Source: Eleginops maclovinus (taxonomy: Eukaryota; Chordata; Actinopteri; Perciformes; Eleginopidae). From it: DNA of 64,000 bases. A program made the position numbers and the translations under genes. Below the pieces are notes generated by a model. The model was given only the letters and a program-made list of their open reading frames with translations. It searched no databases and was not told the origin of the DNA. The stretch's first letter is position 1, and each line of letters starts with the position of its first letter. This document shows positions 14,832-26,500 of this stretch, piece by piece. Where the stretch lies: positions 24,514,747 to 24,578,746 of the forward strand of contig NC_086349.1 in the NCBI RefSeq assembly GCF_036324505.1, in the 5' to 3' direction.

Positions 14832-15055
14832 TTTTAAAGAGGCCCTATGGTGCTTTTTCGTGTTTTCCCTTTCCTGTAGTGTGTTATAAAGGTTTTTTGT
14901 GCATGTAATTAGTTTACTAACACAGTGACATCACTCTGTAACACTAAGCCCTACTGCTTCTATTGGCGAACACATTGTACGTTATAGGCTAGGGGGCGGG
15001 ACATCGCTGAGCTGTTGACCAATCACAAAAGAGCCGGCCAGCTAACCGATATCTT
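14832..15055 (+). repeat. CCAAT/GC-box MITE family, 5' two-thirds (copy B)
   Basis: It starts AAAGAGGCCCTATGGTGCTT and has the TTTCCCTTTCCTGTAGTGTG block, TTCTATTGGCG, GGGGGCGGGACATC and GACCAATCAC. It stops after GGCCAGCTAACCGATAT and lacks the 3' third of the element. Confidence 0.75.
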
Positions 15056-18000
15056 GAATCTTTTCACAATTGCTATATCAGCCAAAATAATCGCAATTAG
15101 TTTCAAATCGTGCAGACCAAGCTGTTTCTATTGTTTTGTCCACCCCATTTCTACCCCTGAGGCCAGTTCAACAGCGCCTTCAGCAACATCCTCTTAAAGA
15201 AACATCAATTTGAATCAACACCAGTTCATACAGGGGGGGGGGTTATTGCAGCACTGATGCATTAGCTTTGGCATGGTGTATTTAATAAACTAAGTAGTAG
15301 TATATCCCTTCAAACACTAATAATGTATGTGCAGCTGCTCTCCACAGTACATGCTCTGGAGCCTGCTGAGCTCAGAGGCTTCAACTGGCAAAAGCCCTTC
15401 ATCTGGTCTCATTTTAAAATAAAGATGAAAGCCTTTCCAACTAATGGTGCTGGGCCTTTCTCAGTGGGAGGGCAACAGCGCTGTTATTAAGAAATCATAT
15501 TGCCGCATGCATCATTTGATCTGTTTGCAGTCCTTCACATGGGTATCAAACCTGGACGTTAATCCTCCAGGTGCGACACCTTGCCGTTTCCAAAGGGATT
15601 GAGCGGGGAGAATGTGGGCCAATCCCCGATTACAGACGTGCCGCATGAGCGTCAAACTACACACTGCGGATTTAATCCCTGTCACTTTCATTACCTGCAG
15701 TCGTTAGCTAGGGGCACAGAGAGCGCAGTGACGGCCTCTAACGAGATGGTAGAGAAGCGCCGCTGAGCCTCTCTCGCTCATTAAATCAAGCACATGGGTG
15801 AAGATTAAAAAAGCAGAACAAACTCCAAAGGGTGGGGGTGAATGTAGTGGAGTTAAATAGGTCGAAACAGGAAGTAGGCTTTAGTGAAGTCATTTTTTTA
15901 AGCTAGATATTCAGTAAATCTAAACCCCATTGAGTAATATTCAATATTAAGCAATTTCACTCAGATGTTTAATTATAAATGAAATTCCAGCAGATATTTA
16001 GTAAATCCAACCAATCATTCAAATGTCCTTTTGTTTTTATTTGGTCTTTTTCTATTCAATCCTTTCTAAGCAAGTTGTTGTTTTTAAGATCTACCCAATT
16101 ATATTACGTGTCACTTTGTTGCCACCAATTTTGCAAGTACCCAATGGTCACGTTTTTAAGGGTGTAAATATTACGCCTACACAATAATAAGTGATATCAA
16201 AATCACACTATGGACGAATGCATTTTGAATGAAGTTTTGTGGAGCTGCAGAGATATCCCAGCGTGGTAACAGTACAGGCTTAATAAACACGTATTCGTTA
16301 GGTACAGATCCCTTGAATCAGAATATCATGAATCATGCGAGCCAAAAAAATCGCAATTGGTTGTTTTTTTTCCAAATGCTGCAGCCAGATATAAATCCTG
16401 AACAAAGGAGACTATATGTCTGCACATTGGTGGGGTTTAGTATTATAGTATGGCTCCACCCCTCACCCATAACTGGCCAAAGTCACAGCCTGGTTGTGAG
16501 GATCACCGTTGGCTGAACAGAAGGGCCACTGACACACATTCAAGATGGAAGGAGGTCAGTCTGAAATAGAGCAGAAGCAACAACACCTCGCAGAAGAGAA
16601 ATCCCTTCCAGCTCCATGCAGCTGGAGAAGCAGATCTTCCAGAAACCAAAGAGACCACCTCCTGCTAGAGCCGCACGGAAAAACCAGAACTTATAATCAT
16701 TCAGGGTTTATGTTTATAAAGTGACTGAAGCATGCACAGCTCGTTGTCCACCACAAGCTGAGAATGAGCAAGAAGCAGAAAGAAAGGAGGAGTTGGTTGG
16801 AGAAAGAAACCGGATGAACATATTTCAGCAGGGTTTTGTGTAAACTGTACTTCCCGGAGTCCGCCCTTGAAGACGGTGTCCAGAAATATGAAGACGGTGT
16901 CAAATGTCTGGTCAGACGGCAGAGACAGCTTTGTGTTGACGGAGAATAAATAGGGGATGGATGTCCGGTGGGTCTGCCGGTGGACGAGGGGCAGGCAGCA
17001 GGCTGACACTGAAACTGAGATTTCTGATCCTTTCTTTTACTCTCCTTTTTTCTGGAGAGGAAGTAAAGAAACCGGAGCTCTGGATTTATTTGTTGTTGAA
17101 GGTGCAATATATGACTCAGCAGCTTTAAGACATGAAGACACTATTATTTTCCGCTTTGCTCTAATGCAGGATTTTCACCAGAAAGTGGGCGGGGCCTAAT
17201 TTAGGCCGAAGTGACATTAGCGCTTCATACTAGTTTGAACTAAACATAAAAAATGCACCAATAAAAAGATGAAAAAGGTTCGTTTTCTATAAACTGACTC
17301 TCTTTAAACTCCAAACAATGCGAGCGCAATAAAGCATTCTTTGGTGTTTGTTGACAACAGATGAAATCGATTCCTTCTGCAGCCCTTCTCCCAACCTCTC
17401 TGCAGTCCCTCCTGAACCGACATGAACCCGGATGCCTGGAATTGAACTCCGAGCTTTATCTGCACCACTCTGGATGTTGTGGTGCCATTATGAATTCAAC
17501 ATGCCTCGTAGTTGTGTGTAGCTTCTTATTCATGAGCAGCAACAGACTCCCGATATGAAATCTGGGCTTTCCTCTCGGTAAACATATATTAAATATGAAG
17601 GCATGAAGCTAATGTAATCCCTCCATAAATTAATTCTCTTTCCCCACAGAGAGGGAAACAGATGCATCTTGAAATATATTTAAACTAATCTAGATGCAAA
17701 TTGCTTTTCAGGTCACTCAAGGATGCACTGGATGCAGAAATGAGCTCAACTTACAAGCAGTTGGATTAAAAACAGCAATCAGAGCTTTTGTATTCTGAAC
17801 ATGGAAGAAAGAAGCAACTATGGCAAAACTAAAATATAGTCTTAGTGTTTCAAATGTACTTTTTAACGTAAGAACCTAGCACAAATGTACTTCAACGATC
17901 TTATTCAAGCTGCATGTGTTTGTCTGATGTGGTGAGAAACTGAATACTTAGGGTTTTGGAATGTCGGCTGTACAAAACAAGACATTAAAGTCATCTTTTC

Positions 18001-19132
18001 TCTGTTTCTTTTGGGGTTTTTCAAAACCAAATGCTTAAGCAATAACCAAATAAAACTTGAATTGATAAAGAAAAAGTCTTCAGTTCCAGAGAGTGTTATC
18101 TGCTGTTGACATTTAGTGGAATGCTCCGTTTTTAGGGCTTCAACTCAAGACTGATTTCATAATGTGCCAATTGTTTTCTTGTTGATTATATTTTGTTTTT
18201 GTGACGTAAAATGGATTCAGTTTCCATGCATTCCATATCAATCCCACCATTTTATACACCCATTTTACTTTGGACTATACCAATATCAGGAAATCTGCAT
18301 TTTGTTGTCTTTAAACCTGTCCTGTAATAAAGTTCAACCAACCCATTTTTGTTTTACTACATAAAATCAAAATCAATCCTTTGCATCATTTTAGCTTTAT
18401 ATTCAATTTACTGACTATAAATACAGGTATTATCAGTGACTTCCATTCCGATTATCAGGCGTATTCATTTCCCCCAAGTGAGACATTTCCCTAGATATTT
18501 TGCATTCCTTCATACCTCTTGGAATTTTACCCCCCCCCCCCCCCCAGTCATCTGACTTTGTGTCACAAATCCATCCATCCATCCCGTCACTCTCTCACAG
18601 ACGTTGCAGGTCATTGAACTTGGATTCCCAGACTCCGCTCCGTGACTTAATGACAAACCCGTCACCATGAAGGCGGCTCGCCTCTGTCCTCCACCCCCCC
18701 AGCTGTTCACGTGGGGAGGGAGGAAGGATCATGGAGCCCCGGGGCCTTTTCAGAGTCAAAGAAAAGAGTCTGTCTCTCAGCGGAAGCAGGAGAAGCTCTG
18801 TGGACAATAGTTATATTCTGCTGGAGGATTGTTTGGACGCATGAAGGGACCGGCTGAGATGTTGAATACCCCGCCAAGCAGCAGAAAAGGGCGGCAATGA
18901 AATATCCTCTCAAGTTAAGCATAAACAGAAGAAGCATTCATGGGGTTCAGGATCCAGTCACAAAACATCCTCATCATAAAGCTAAAAAGTGCTCCTAACT
19001 GCTCAAATTAGCAGAACTAAAGGGAAAATGAAGTCCTAAAAGTGGAAGCCCTGTAAAGATTGTGTATGATAAGTGCTTATGATACTTTAAGTACATTTCG
19101 CTCACAGCCAAAGAGTAAACTCAACAAAACAC

Positions 19133-19220
19133 ATTACATTACATTTAGCTGAGGCTGTTTCCAATAAATGCAATTAACCCTGAAGAAACCAACTCAAAAA
19201 GCAAGGGTCCTTCAGGTACA
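19133..19220 (+). repeat. ACATTACATTTAGCTGA-type interspersed repeat fragment
   Basis: CATTACATTACATTTAGCTG is followed by TTTCCAATAAATGCAATTAA. This matches the start of a repeat that is extremely common in teleost genomes ('..acatttagctgacgcttttatccaaagcg..'), here degenerate. Confidence 0.5.
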
Positions 19221-19382
19221 TGCAGTTAAAACAGGTGGTTATTTCAGTCTTTGCACTAAGATGGAAAAGAGGTGAAGACTTTCTGCTGACCTGATATCGA
19301 TGAAGGGCATGTTTCACCATTTTGGAGCTTACAGTATCTTTAGTTACAACTTTGAACCATTGATCTAGTTGGCGTTAGCCTG

Positions 19383-19426
19383 CTTTGTTGACTTGTAGCC
19401 GGCCAGGTTGCTACAAGTCAACAAAG
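19383..19426. repeat. Perfect 17-bp inverted repeat (hairpin)
   Basis: The left arm CTTTGTTGACTTGTAGC (19383-19399) and right arm GCTACAAGTCAACAAAG (19410-19426) are exact reverse complements separated by 10 nt. No flanking gene explains it. Confidence 0.9.
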
Positions 19427-20807
19427 TAAGATAATTTAATGGCGATCACAAGAGGACCAGACTACAAAACTCAGCTGCTATCTTTATTTCAGAAAGAGAA
19501 GGTGACAGCAGACCGGGGCAAGGAATAAGAGGTGGGTGGAAGTGAATCAGAAGCTGTTTGGTTCAGATCAGCTTTCCACAGAACACGACAAAGCACATGT
19601 CAATATGAAACTAAAATGTGTACACTATATTTAGCCGAATTACCTTTTCTAGTACCAGCCAGCGAGCGAAGCAATGTTTATACAACTATTCCACTTATCG
19701 TGCATATCTCTAATTGCTATGCCTCAACATTATCCTCCAGCAGTGTGTGAGTGCGACCTCAAATTAACATGTCAGTGGGGAGAAAACAGCTCAAACGTTG
19801 CGTGTTGCCACTGTTGAGCCGGAGCAAACACAAACACTTGAGTTCCTGCGGCCGTGTAATCATCACAGACCACTTTCTCAAAAACAGATGTGGAGCGCAT
19901 CAGTGGCTGCAATCTCACATCTGTCTGGGACGTAGTATCCATAGAGAGTAAACACAGAATACACACAGTTTGGTCAACAGATCTGAACATGACTGGTTAT
20001 TTATCAAGTTGCTGGCAAGTGCTTAAAAGGCAGCATTAAAAGGGAGAGAAGTCTTGTCTTGAGAGCCTGTCCTGGTGAGAATGTGTTGAATGATTGAAAC
20101 TGGAGACAACGAATGGATAAGCCTGAAACATTTGAGGGATAATCGCACAAAAATGTGCAGGAAATCAGTCCCTGTATGATTTCACACGTGTGCGAAGCAG
20201 AGTGTCATGCCAATTGTCGTAGAGAAAAGCCAACATTTTTCCTGTAATCTGGGCCTGCTGCTTCCTCCCAGTCATCCACCTCCAGGGATGTTACATAACA
20301 CAACACAGCGCTGCTTTTAGCTCCACAAAGGAAAGCATTTGAATGCACCATGAAAAAACACAGTTACAGGCTTCAGTGGGTGCGAGAACATGCGTTTACT
20401 TAATCTCTTTCAGCGCCTCTTCTAGTCATTTAAAAATCCTGGGCAGCGGATAAAAGAAACATAAAGTGCACAACAGCTGAACACGAACATAAAGAGCATC
20501 TCTAACGCCAGGGAGAAAGGGTACAGCTGTTTCATTCCACATGCACAGCTCCAGCGTGATAATAGATAACTTTATCGACCCATTCAGGGGGGAAAGAAGG
20601 AAACAGTGAGGTGTCTTCGAGCTCTAAATAATGAGGTGGGTTATCCTGCAGCCTGTAGCCTCGCTGCTTAGCATTTGAAACAGAGAAAGAGAAGGTTAGT
20701 GCACTCAGCACTTCCTGAGATGGGCCTTTCTGCAGCCCAGATGGCCGTCATTAAGGTGCTGCTGCCAAGCCCGGAAGTCTTTGATTTATTTGGGAGCAGA
20801 GATTTTA

Positions 20808-20808
<1 letters not shown>

Positions 20809-20858
<50 letters not shown>
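20809..20858. repeat. (CA)25 microsatellite
   Basis: About 25 uninterrupted CA dinucleotides. The open reading frames here are simple products of the repeat. Confidence 0.97.
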
Positions 20859-20860
<2 letters not shown>

Positions 20861-21289
20861 GCCGTGTTACAACTTGGTATATTTTGTTAAATAATGTTCT
20901 TCTTGAGTATCATTTTTGGGCACTTGCTCTATTACTCTATTCTCCACTGTTTTTATTTGACAGGCAGTTCATTTTCAGATTTGCAATAAAGACGTATCGT
21001 GAGCTTATAAAATAAAACGCACAGTTCAGTGTGATTGAAAGCCCCTTACTATAAAACAGTGTGTATAGGTGAGGCTGTTGGTCAGGTTTCAGATGAGTTG
21101 ATAGTTAAAGAAAGGACGAAACTCTGACGACACATTTTTGTAGGAGAACTGTTTTTCTTCATTCCTTCCCCATTAATCATCTCATGACCCCTGAGATCAA
21201 CCTTGTGACCCTTTATTGGGGTCTCACTACGACATAAAACTACCTCACCGTATACAAGTAGTTAAAACTTGCTCTGGCTCAACTAGCAA

Positions 21290-21552
21290 AGGAGGCCCTA
21301 TTATGCTTTTTGGGGTTTCCTTTTCCGGTAGTGTGTAATACCTTTTGCATGTTTTGTGCATGTAAATGGTCTGCAAAGGCCCTGTGTCCCCCCCCCCTGG
21401 CCTGAAACGCCTCCACTGGACTCCTTTTTTAACTAACGGAACATAATGACATCACTATGTAACACACATGCTTCTATTGGCGAGCGCCCCAACACATTGT
21501 ACATGTTGGGCTTAGGGGCGGGACAACGCTAAATGGTTGACCGATCACTTGC
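21290..21552 (+). repeat. CCAAT/GC-box MITE family, 5' two-thirds (copy C)
   Basis: It starts GGAGGCCCTATTATGCTTTT and shows GGTCTGCAAAGGC, TGACATCACTATGTAACA, TTCTATTGGCG and TAGGGGCGGGACAAC. It ends shortly after GGTTGACCGATCAC. Confidence 0.78.
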
Positions 21553-22628
21553 ACTTTCAACTTGTTTTCTCATATAAATAAAGTCAAAGCGTTTCCACTG
21601 TTGTTCTCCTGCTCACTTTGTACTTCAGTATAGGAACTTCTTCAGACTCTGAGTAATCAGGTCTTCCACTCTTGACTTAAGAGGAACAAGTTTGGATGTG
21701 GGTGTAGAGAATTCCTGCCATATTTATGTAACCTTTGCTGCACAGCGGTCAGGGACTCTGGTGCAGGCTGTGTGGGATAACCTTCAGTTTCCTCTGATCA
21801 AATGATTATTGACACCCTTTAACTAGAGCTGATACATCAATGAATTAGTCGATGACAGAAAACTGATTGTCAATTAATCGTTTAGGTTATCTCAGAGGCA
21901 CAAATCCCACATTCACATTAGTTTCAGCTCCCACATATATGCCTTTCTTATTTTATGTGCAATTAAACATGATATCTTGGGGTTTTAAGACTGTAATAGA
22001 CAATACAATGACCTGATTAATCAATAATGGAACAAATATCATTATTGCAGCTCTGTAGTTTGAACTGCATCCTTTGATCAGAAGCTGTTTTATAAAAGGA
22101 GACCAATTCATTGAATCATCTCCATCCATACCTTTATTTACTCTGGATTATGACTATGTTTTTGTAGTAAACTGCAATAACCTACTGGACATAATCTTAA
22201 CTGTCACATGCACACTCATACAAAAAAAGCTATGGCAGCAGAAGAGGAAAAGCAAAGAAACTCACAAAATCTGAGAACCAACAGACTCTGATTTCATGCT
22301 TTCCCCATGTGACAAGACATAAGGCTGCATTGCTCATCATCATGCAAGCAATGACTGACATGGAGGCTCACAAATCCTACTGATGTTCCAAACTGTAACC
22401 CATTTGTGATCCAATTGATTGTAATCAAAGTATAAAAATCCCACTGAGATTTAATTCCAACATGCAACCTAAATTAAAAGATACATGCAAAAGAAAGAAA
22501 ATGCACATGTTTCGGATACATGATGTGAATAAATCCCCAAAAGTACTAGAAAATCACACCACAGTCTTGCAAGGGAATCAATGGTTGCGTCCAACAGTTA
22601 AAACGTGGATTGAGAGTTTAGCTCTTAC

Positions 22629-22675
22629 CTAAACCGGGGGGAGTCCTTAATGCATTCTTCAAAATCCACCGTCAT
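22629..22675 (-). CDS. First coding exon of an ACAP-family ArfGAP (ACAP2/ACAP3-like)
   Basis: On the minus strand an ATG at 22675 opens 15 codons plus 2 nt ending in the donor GTAAGAGC. The peptide MTVDFEECIKDSPRFR matches the N-terminus of the ACAP family (coiled-coil BAR, PH, ArfGAP and ankyrin domain proteins). It differs by one residue from human ACAP2 as I recall it and by two from ACAP3, so I do not choose between paralogues. ACAPs stimulate GTP hydrolysis on Arf6 at endosomes and the plasma membrane, and this peptide is the very start of the BAR domain. The remaining exons must lie to the left and were not found, which implies a first intron of more than 22.6 kb. A new copy of the CCAAT/GC-box repeat sits just upstream of the transcribed region. 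Confidence 0.8.
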
Positions 22676-22925
22676 CTTGGGCTGGATGGTGAGGTTTTAA
22701 CGCGGTTAAAATACGGACTTCATGTCCCGGTAGTTGAGTAAAGTAGAGATGTTTAGTATCCGATACAGCGATCCTTTCCTCCCGCCTCTTAGTGTTCCAG
22801 CAGCGGATCAGTCTCTCTTCAGTCCCGCTCTGAGGAGCCGGAGCTGAAGCACCAGCACTGGACGCTGTGCTGCCTTCACGTACTCCTGTTTACCTCGGAT
22901 TTCTGAGACACCACGTTCAATTGAA
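22676..22925 (-). promoter_or_regulatory. 5'UTR/promoter region of the ACAP gene with a 5-codon uORF
   Basis: The 250 bp upstream of the ACAP ATG are GC-richer than the surroundings. They contain a short upstream ORF at 22706-22723 (ATG AAG TCC GTA TTT TAA on the minus strand), about 30 nt before the main start codon. No TATA box is obvious. The transcription start cannot be placed from sequence alone. Confidence 0.5.
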
Positions 22926-22964
22926 GCTGTTGCCTTTAAAATGACTTTTTTGCGTTAATTTATT

Positions 22965-23290
22965 GTTTATAAGGGCACTTGTTTTGCTTTTTGGCGTTTT
23001 CCCTTTCCTGTTGTGTGTTATACAGGTTTGTGTGCATGTAAATGTTCCGCAAAGGCATAAATGCATAATTAACTAATGAAACATTTCTTTAAAATTCAAC
23101 ATCTGAATACACATTGTTGTAGGATATCTGTGTTTTCTTCTTTCCTTCCCAAACAATCATCTCATGACCCCTCAGATTTACTGGTTTCTGACAGAGGGTG
23201 AAAAGAGGTGCAGCAGCTAAGGCAGTATGAGAGAAATTAAGACCTTTTTGAACATTAAAGCATGGAGACATGTCTCAGTAGACAGTACAA
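22965..23290 (+). repeat. CCAAT/GC-box MITE family, internally rearranged copy (copy D)
   Basis: The left block (TTTTGCTTTTTGGCGTTTTC .. GGTTTGTGTGCATGTAAATG) is joined to the right block (TTTCTGACAGAGGGTGAAAA .. AACATTAAAGCATGGAGACA). Between them, the CCAAT/GC-box centre is replaced by unrelated sequence containing CATCTCATGACCCCTCAGAT. A similar insert-like sequence occurs at about 21.12-21.22 kb. Confidence 0.65.
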
Positions 23291-23321
23291 GCAAATTTGT
23301 GAAGCGTTCCTTATTTTTGTC

Positions 23322-23537
23322 CAGCAGTGGCTCAGTCAGTAGGGGCTTGGACTGGGAATCGTAGTGTCGCCGGTTCAAGTACCCGAACAGACTTGAAATA
23401 TGGAAAGTGGACTGCTACTTGGAGAGGTCCCAGTTCACCTCCTAGGCCCTGCTGTGGTGCCCTTGAGCAAGGCACCGGGGGAAAAAATCAGACATGTAGT
23501 GGTATTTTAGTACCAATAAAGCATTATAATTTTAAAT
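23322..23537 (+). mobile_element. tRNA-derived SINE
   Basis: The head GTGGCTCAGTCAGTAGGGGC resembles a polymerase III A box and CGCCGGTTCAAGTACCC resembles a B box, at tRNA-like spacing. The body ends with GTGCCCTTGAGCAAGGCACC, a core conserved in several fish SINE families, and the 3' end is AT-rich with an AATAAAG. The A-box region is degenerate, so this is a retroposed copy rather than a tRNA gene. Confidence 0.7.
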
Positions 23538-23539
23538 AA

Positions 23540-26500
23540 AGTAAAACTAGCTCAAGATTGTAGTCACATACAGTACTCTAGCAGTCGTTCTTTGTTACTT
23601 TCCACCACTGATCATAGCAAAAATCTGTTATTTTACCGCCACAAAGTGCTGTTTTACATACAATTCTTTAAGGATGTAACATTTCCGATAGCACTTGAAA
23701 GCATCACGTGTTCAACCCTCTGCATGACAATGAGTAAAACGCTGACGTCACATTTCGTCTCATTTGAATGAATACAACGTGTTCAATAATCTCGTGCAGA
23801 TATTCAGGTTACTTTTATTCTGTAATTCTTTGCACTTTTCGACATTCACAGACACAAAATAATAATTCAGAGTGCATTTTTAAAAGCTACATATTCATTA
23901 GAGAAGTGTGATTACGGTCATTTACACTCTTCGGTGTGTTATCTCAATTAATGAATACAAGCAAACACCCACAATGGCTTTTTCTCTTCAGAGATGGTCC
24001 TTACAGTCAGATTCACACCTTTGATACACTATGGTGTCAGATCAGCTTGTTTTTATTGCTTTGCAAGCTGTGAAAATCTATTTAATGTCATAACCTGACT
24101 CTGAAACACTTAAAAGAGACCACTAACACATCCGAGTGATGCTCTCTACTTTCCCATGCTGCTGTTAAATGAGGGTATCTTAAGTGCATCCACTTCCCCA
24201 GCAAGGCTATTATTAATTTACAGGAAATGGGAAAGCATCGAGTTAGACGCCTGCTTGGGATTTCACTGCAGTTTTCATAGAGCACCATTGTTCCTTCAGA
24301 TCCTGGCTTTAAATAGGCTGCGGATCAGGCCATGAATAGAAGTGATTTCATTATTTTTCAGTAGAGGTCTCTTGACTTAATCACCATCAGACAATGACAC
24401 AACTGAATCTCGGAGGAAATACCTTTTCAGCCATGCAACAGATTGCAGTGGTTGTTGGTTGTTTCCACCACTTTCAACATCTATTGGATGGATTGCCATA
24501 CAAGCTAATGGATAAACAGAGGATGTATCCCATTGACTTTGGTGATCCCTTTGTTTTCCTCTCGCACCATCAAGAGGTTGACATTTATGGTTCTGCAAAA
24601 CGTCACAACACATATTAAATAGATTGCCATGAAATTCACCAAATGTATGTACCCTCCGGTTGAATAACTGAGATGAACTGATGGCTGTTCCAGACGTCCT
24701 CAACAGAAATAGACAGTGATTAAGCCTCACGTTTTCAACCAGCACTACATGCTTGCACCTAAGGCAACGAAAGCAGGTGCTCCAATAAGGCGGCTCCTTT
24801 TCTCTTCAGTGAATTGGGGACTTAAACAACAGTACATCCATTTTTAGACTCCACTAACCATCCCCCCTTTTCCCTCATTTCCTCACTCCCAGTTCCTTTT
24901 ACTAATCTGAGATGAAAGCATCCACTGCTTCTTTATGAATGTGTTGAGTCAGCAGTTGGCTGATCTGAAATGCACACTAGTGAAACTTCAGAGCAAACTG
25001 AGTGGCATGAATGTAAACTATACAGTGAATTAAAGCAGGAGCAGCAGCCCATAGTCATATAGGTACAGATATAAAATGGTAGCTGTATACATCTGGTGAG
25101 TGTGTTGATAACTGATTTTGTTCCTTTGCAGAGTTTCCAGTCTTTTTGCTGTTGCTAATAATAGACAGATATTGTGGTATCAACTTACTGGGCTGAATCT
25201 TAGCAAGGAAGGGCACAAGAGATGCCCTTAAGATTTGGGAATCTGAGGTTTTGAGGCAGATTCTTCATCGTATTATGAACAGATTTACGGTACTTGACAG
25301 CAATAAGATCTACAGTGGAGACATAGCATTCATATCAGTAATGGTCCGTTCACCTCCTGCTGCTTTCGCGTAATTTCATAGGAGAAGGAATGATGCTCTT
25401 CTGCCTTTGTGCATGATAAAGAGTGGACGGGAGCTGTCGACTCCCATTTTTGAGGCCCTCTGATGGCAGACACACGCACTGCTGCAGTGTGAAATCACTG
25501 GGAGAAATGTGTGGGTCTCTGGGAGGGTGACCTACTTTTTCTCCCCTCTTTGGTCTGCTGGAGAGAGAGCTGCGAGTCGCACTGCTGAGCACACAGCTTG
25601 TAATGTTATCCCTTCTGACTGCAGGTGCAAGGCTCTACAAGACACCACCAATGAGGCATGTACAGATGCTGCATGAATGTTCTATTTTATGCATGCATTA
25701 TTCTTCTCAGCACCAACTTATACCAAGTGTAATATATTCCCATGTCTTTTTAAAATTCATTTTAATCTTGCCACAAGACTGCTGCGCCCATAAATACAGT
25801 CTTCGGCTCACACTAGTGGAGATGTGTGAGTGCCATATACTGTACATCACAGACATACTGACATTTTTATTCTAGTATTTATATGATAATATTTATCACT
25901 TCGACAGATTTTAGAGGAATAGTTGGAAACTTGGGTGCTTATTTGCTTTCTTGAAAGGATTGAAACCACAATATCTATCTATTAGCAGTTGGTTACCTTA
26001 GCTTAGCATAAACATTGCAAACAGGTGGAAACAGCAAGCCAGGCTCTCCTTAAACTTGATATTATCCACCTCAAAACTGCAAATGGAGATTTTTGTACAC
26101 TGGAGCTTTTGTAGGGACTAGAAAAGTGAGATATCCTTCACTAACTAACATTACCTTCATGGTTACTGGGGGTTAGATACCTCCAAAGAGGGTAACAAGA
26201 GATTGAAATGAATAGGAAAGCAGAACAAATCATGTCTTCAGGCCCAAATAATGGATATTTTCCCTGATTTTCCCCTTGACTGTTTTTAATGTGCATTATT
26301 TTACAATTATATCTCTAAGAATATAACCATTTAAACAGCTAAGTTTAAACTGCTTATACCTGACAAACCATTAACCAGTCGACATAGTTTGTATCCAAAG
26401 CAAATATGTTGGCAACCACTGAAGAAAAAGGATACTGCATGTTGTGAAAATAATGCTCATTTTAATAAATAATATTCTCAATTTGCATTCTGGGTCATAT

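Larger units (their letters stand above)
1..22628. other. Long non-coding stretch, probable first intron of the ACAP gene
   Basis: I see no exon with both plausible splice sites and recognisable protein family similarity anywhere in this 22.6 kb. The open frames present (up to about 140 codons) have unremarkable composition and overlap on both strands. Because the ACAP start exon at 22629-22675 is on the minus strand and ends in a splice donor, the next exon must lie to the left. It was not found, so this stretch is best read as intron 1 of that gene extending past the left edge. It holds tandem repeats, fragments of the dispersed CCAAT/GC-box family, retrotransposon tails and microsatellites, listed separately. 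A second, unrecognised gene cannot be excluded. Confidence 0.5.

Noticed and set aside
16697..17107. Minus-strand open frames of 102-136 codons (LPSDQTFDTVFIFLDTVFKG)
   Set aside because: Two overlapping frames are open at once, no domain is recognised, and no splice sites connect them to a gene.
18531..18546. Poly(C) run as a possible G-quadruplex
   Set aside because: Mononucleotide runs of this size occur several times here (13.79, 15.23 and 44.21 kb) and show no loop architecture or gene context.
23322..23400. tRNA gene
   Set aside because: A- and B-box-like words are present, but the acceptor stem and anticodon arm do not fold convincingly and the body continues into SINE sequence.
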